64,000 nucleotides of DNA, taken from positions 35,871-99,870 of the forward strand of contig JADLFU010000064.1 of NCBI GenBank assembly GCA_020849655.1, in the 5' to 3' direction. A model generated the notes under the pieces. That model was not told where the DNA came from. It did no database searches and was given only the letters and a program-made list of their open reading frames with translations. Shown here in pieces: positions 62,415 to 64,000 of this stretch. Every line of letters starts with the position of its first letter. Position 1 is the stretch's first letter. This stretch comes from Polyangiaceae bacterium. GTDB lineage: Bacteria; Myxococcota_A; Polyangia; Polyangiales; Polyangiaceae. The translations under genes and the position numbers were made by a program.

Positions 62415-64000
62415 TCAGGGCTTGAAGTCGACGGGCCCAGGATCGTGCGAGAAGCCGAACCGGCCGAGCTTGCCGGCCGTCACGCCGCCCCAGCAAGACA
62501 CCGCGGTGGTCGTCGCCGCGCAGACGTGGTCGCGCCCCGCGGCGAGGAGGGTGGGCTTGAACGGCAGCGAGACCTTCTGCTTCATGGGAGACGGCGTGCC
62601 TCCCGTGTCGCTGCCCAGCTGCCCGACGTCGTTCTTGCCCCAGCAGTACACGTCCCCCAGGGAGGAGGTGGCGCAGACGAACCCCTCGCCGACGACGGCC
62701 CTGGTCCACTGCTGCGTCCCCGGCGCGAGGATCGTCTGCGCGACCTCGTGCGGCGAGGAGTCGGGCGAGACGCCGAGCTGGCCGAAGCTGTTGTCTCCGG
62801 CGCAGGCGAGCTTCCCGTTCTCGAGGTAGCAAGAGTTGTCACCTCCGACCGCGAGATCGGTCACCGGCCCCGCGACCGGCATCTGCAGGATCCCCTCCGA
62901 CACCGACGCGGGGAGCAGCAGCTGCCCGCGGGAGTTGTCGCCCCAGCAGATCAGCCCGCTGTTCGAGTCGAGCGCGCACGCGTGCGCCCGGCCCGCCTGG
63001 CCCAGCTGGAGAGAGAGAGAGACCAGCGGCAGCTGCTCGAACGACACGCTCGAGGGAGGCGTCGAGACGCCGAACTGCTGGCTCGAGTTGTCACCCGCGC
63101 TCCAGGTGTCGGTGGAGGACTGGACGATGGTGAACCCCTGCCCGGCCGCGATCCACTGCACGGGCGACGGAGGGCTCCCCGCCCACACGGCGGGCGTCGG
63201 CGAGGTCTGGGGGGAGGCCGTGATGCCAGCGCCGAGCTGCCCCTTCCCGTTGTCCCCCCAGCAGGCCACACCGTCGAAGTCCTTCACGCAGGCGTGGTTC
63301 GCCCCCGCGGCGAGCTTCTCACCCATCGCCAGCGACAGCTCGGGCTGGTGGTGCGCGTCCCCGTCCGTGACGCCGATGCCCAGCTGTCCGAGGTCGTTCT
63401 CCCCCCAGCACCAGACCGAGAGCTGATCGGTGACGAGGCAGGAGTGGTCGCCGCCGAGCGCGAGCCCCGCCACCGCCGCGCACTGCCCCGAGGAGCAGGC
63501 GATGTCACAGGGCGCGCCCTGCGGCAACGGCAGCCCGGTGACGAGGTTGCACGTCGCCGGCTGGCGCCCCACGCACAGCGGTCCCGTCCCCGAGCACTTG
63601 TCGATGCAGGCCCCCCCGAAGCAGACCTGGGGGTTCCCCTGGCCGGGCCCGCAGGTCGTGCCGTCGGACATGGGGGTGGACTGGCACTTGCCCTGGACAC
63701 ACGCGGCGGTCATGCACGGGTCCACCACACAATCGCTGGCGATCGCGCACTGTTGGCAGCCGGCCGCGTCGCAGCCGAAATCGCAGGGCACCTCCGGCAT
63801 CCACGCGCCGCCCATGCACAGCGACGCCCCGGCCATGGTGCACTGGTACGTCCCCTCGACGCAGGGCGTCGCGCCCCCGGCGCCTGCCTGGCCCGCGCCT
63901 CCCTGGCCCGCGCCTGCTTGACCCGCGCCTCCCTGGCCCGCGCCTCCTTGGCCCGCGCCTCCCTGGCCCGCGCCTCCTTGGCCCGCGCCTCCCTGGCCCG
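62415..64000 (-). CDS. RCC1-repeat surface protein with Cys-rich and repeat stalk, 5'-truncated
   Basis: The gene enters from beyond the window end; at least 528 residues are here. From the edge, the frame reads GQGGA pentapeptides, then Cys-rich segments (PCVEGTYQCTMAGASLCMGG, then DCVVDPCMTAACVQGKCQ), then an RCC1-type propeller (about 165 residues into this part onward) with repeats such as SVWCWGENDLGQLGIG, VACWGDNGKGQLGAG, LICWGDNSRGQLLL and VYCWGKNDVGQLGSD. RCC1-like propellers are common in myxobacterial surface proteins. An N-terminal lipoprotein signal is expected outside the window. Confidence 0.88.
   Translation of the reverse strand, partial: GQGGAGQGGAGQGGAGQGGAGQGGAGQAGAGQGGAGQAGAGGATPCVEGTYQCTMAGASLCMGGAWMPEVPCDFGCDAAGCQQCAIASDCVVDPCMTAACVQGKCQSTPMSDGTTCGPGQGNPQVCFGGACIDKCSGTGPLCVGRQPATCNLVTGLPLPQGAPCDIACSSGQCAAVAGLALGGDHSCLVTDQLSVWCWGENDLGQLGIGVTDGDAHHQPELSLAMGEKLAAGANHACVKDFDGVACWGDNGKGQLGAGITASPQTSPTPAVWAGSPPSPVQWIAAGQGFTIVQSSTDTWSAGDNSSQQFGVSTPPSSVSFEQLPLVSLSLQLGQAGRAHACALDSNSGLICWGDNSRGQLLLPASVSEGILQMPVAGPVTDLAVGGDNSCYLENGKLACAGDNSFGQLGVSPDSSPHEVAQTILAPGTQQWTRAVVGEGFVCATSSLGDVYCWGKNDVGQLGSDTGGTPSPMKQKVSLPFKPTLLAAGRDHVCAATTTAVSCWGGVTAGKLGRFGFSHDPGPVDFKP
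63887..64000. repeat. 15-base tandem repeats running off the window end
   Basis: Seven full 15-base units starting at 63887 and part of an eighth code for GQGGA on the minus strand. Units 4+5 and 6+7 are identical 30-base pairs (one with CCTGG, one with CTTGG), so the latest expansion was by dimers. The full copy number lies outside the window. Confidence 0.95.

Overview
The window looks like chromosomal DNA of a myxobacterium (phylum Myxococcota, most likely a Polyangiales/Sorangiineae-type genome). The evidence is very high GC with extreme third-position GC, many lipoproteins carrying Gly/Ala/Ser 'stalks' and Cys-rich repeats, eukaryote-like Ser/Thr kinases with odd catalytic motifs, large TPR proteins resembling those of the Agl/Glt envelope machinery, an H1-like KPA-repeat protein, and the delta-proteobacterial gene order lysS-lolC/E-lolD. 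Genes are packed tightly: no gap exceeds 300 bases, and many neighbours share ATGA or GTGA stop/start overlaps. I recognised no tRNA, rRNA, CRISPR array, insertion sequence, phage or secondary-metabolite cluster.

Layout. 1-4972: end of the division/cell-wall cluster (3' part of murC, then ftsQ, ftsA, ftsZ) plus an unknown gene. 4974-8224: a minus-strand pair (small membrane protein, lipoprotein), then atpI-atpB-atpE of the ATP synthase Fo sector with a clear terminator. 8240-10801: a repeat-stalk lipoprotein and a POT peptide transporter. 10824-20716: an envelope operon of secreted coiled-coil, TPR and lipoprotein genes ending in a TolQ/ExbB-like membrane gene with a disturbed start; it faces a TonB-like lipoprotein. 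21800-25996: lysS, an enlarged LolC/E permease, and lolD.

26002-38369: on the minus strand, a kinase whose catalytic domain is C-terminal, livH and livK without the rest of the transporter; then a Tat-type Rieske lipoprotein (plus); then on the minus strand a TerB-like gene, a receiver-histidine kinase, two tandem Skp/OmpH genes and lpxD; then a UbiB/ABC1 kinase and the H1-like protein (plus). 38502-46886: a kinase-FGE protein and a run of surface proteins (lamin-tail, OmpA/thrombospondin-3, Cys-rich lipoproteins). 47002-54227: rimP-nusA-ylxR-infB followed by two paralogous membrane proteins, one with a zinc ribbon. 54277-59778: small membrane proteins, an SH3 protein, a WYL regulator, an FHA/GGDEF-like composite whose stop codon seems lost, and a glutathione transferase. 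59782-64000: a histidine kinase, an Fe-S oxidoreductase, and a 5'-truncated RCC1-repeat surface protein.

Recurring themes are division, ATP synthesis and translation core genes interleaved with envelope biogenesis and surface lipoproteins. The best candidates for something new are the TPR envelope operon (10.8-20.7 kb), the two atypical kinases, a c-subunit carrying most Na+-site ligands, and a shared promoter pattern (TTGnnn, 18-base spacer, TAGnnn or TATGGT) lying very close to several start codons. All calls come from reading the sequence; no database search was made.
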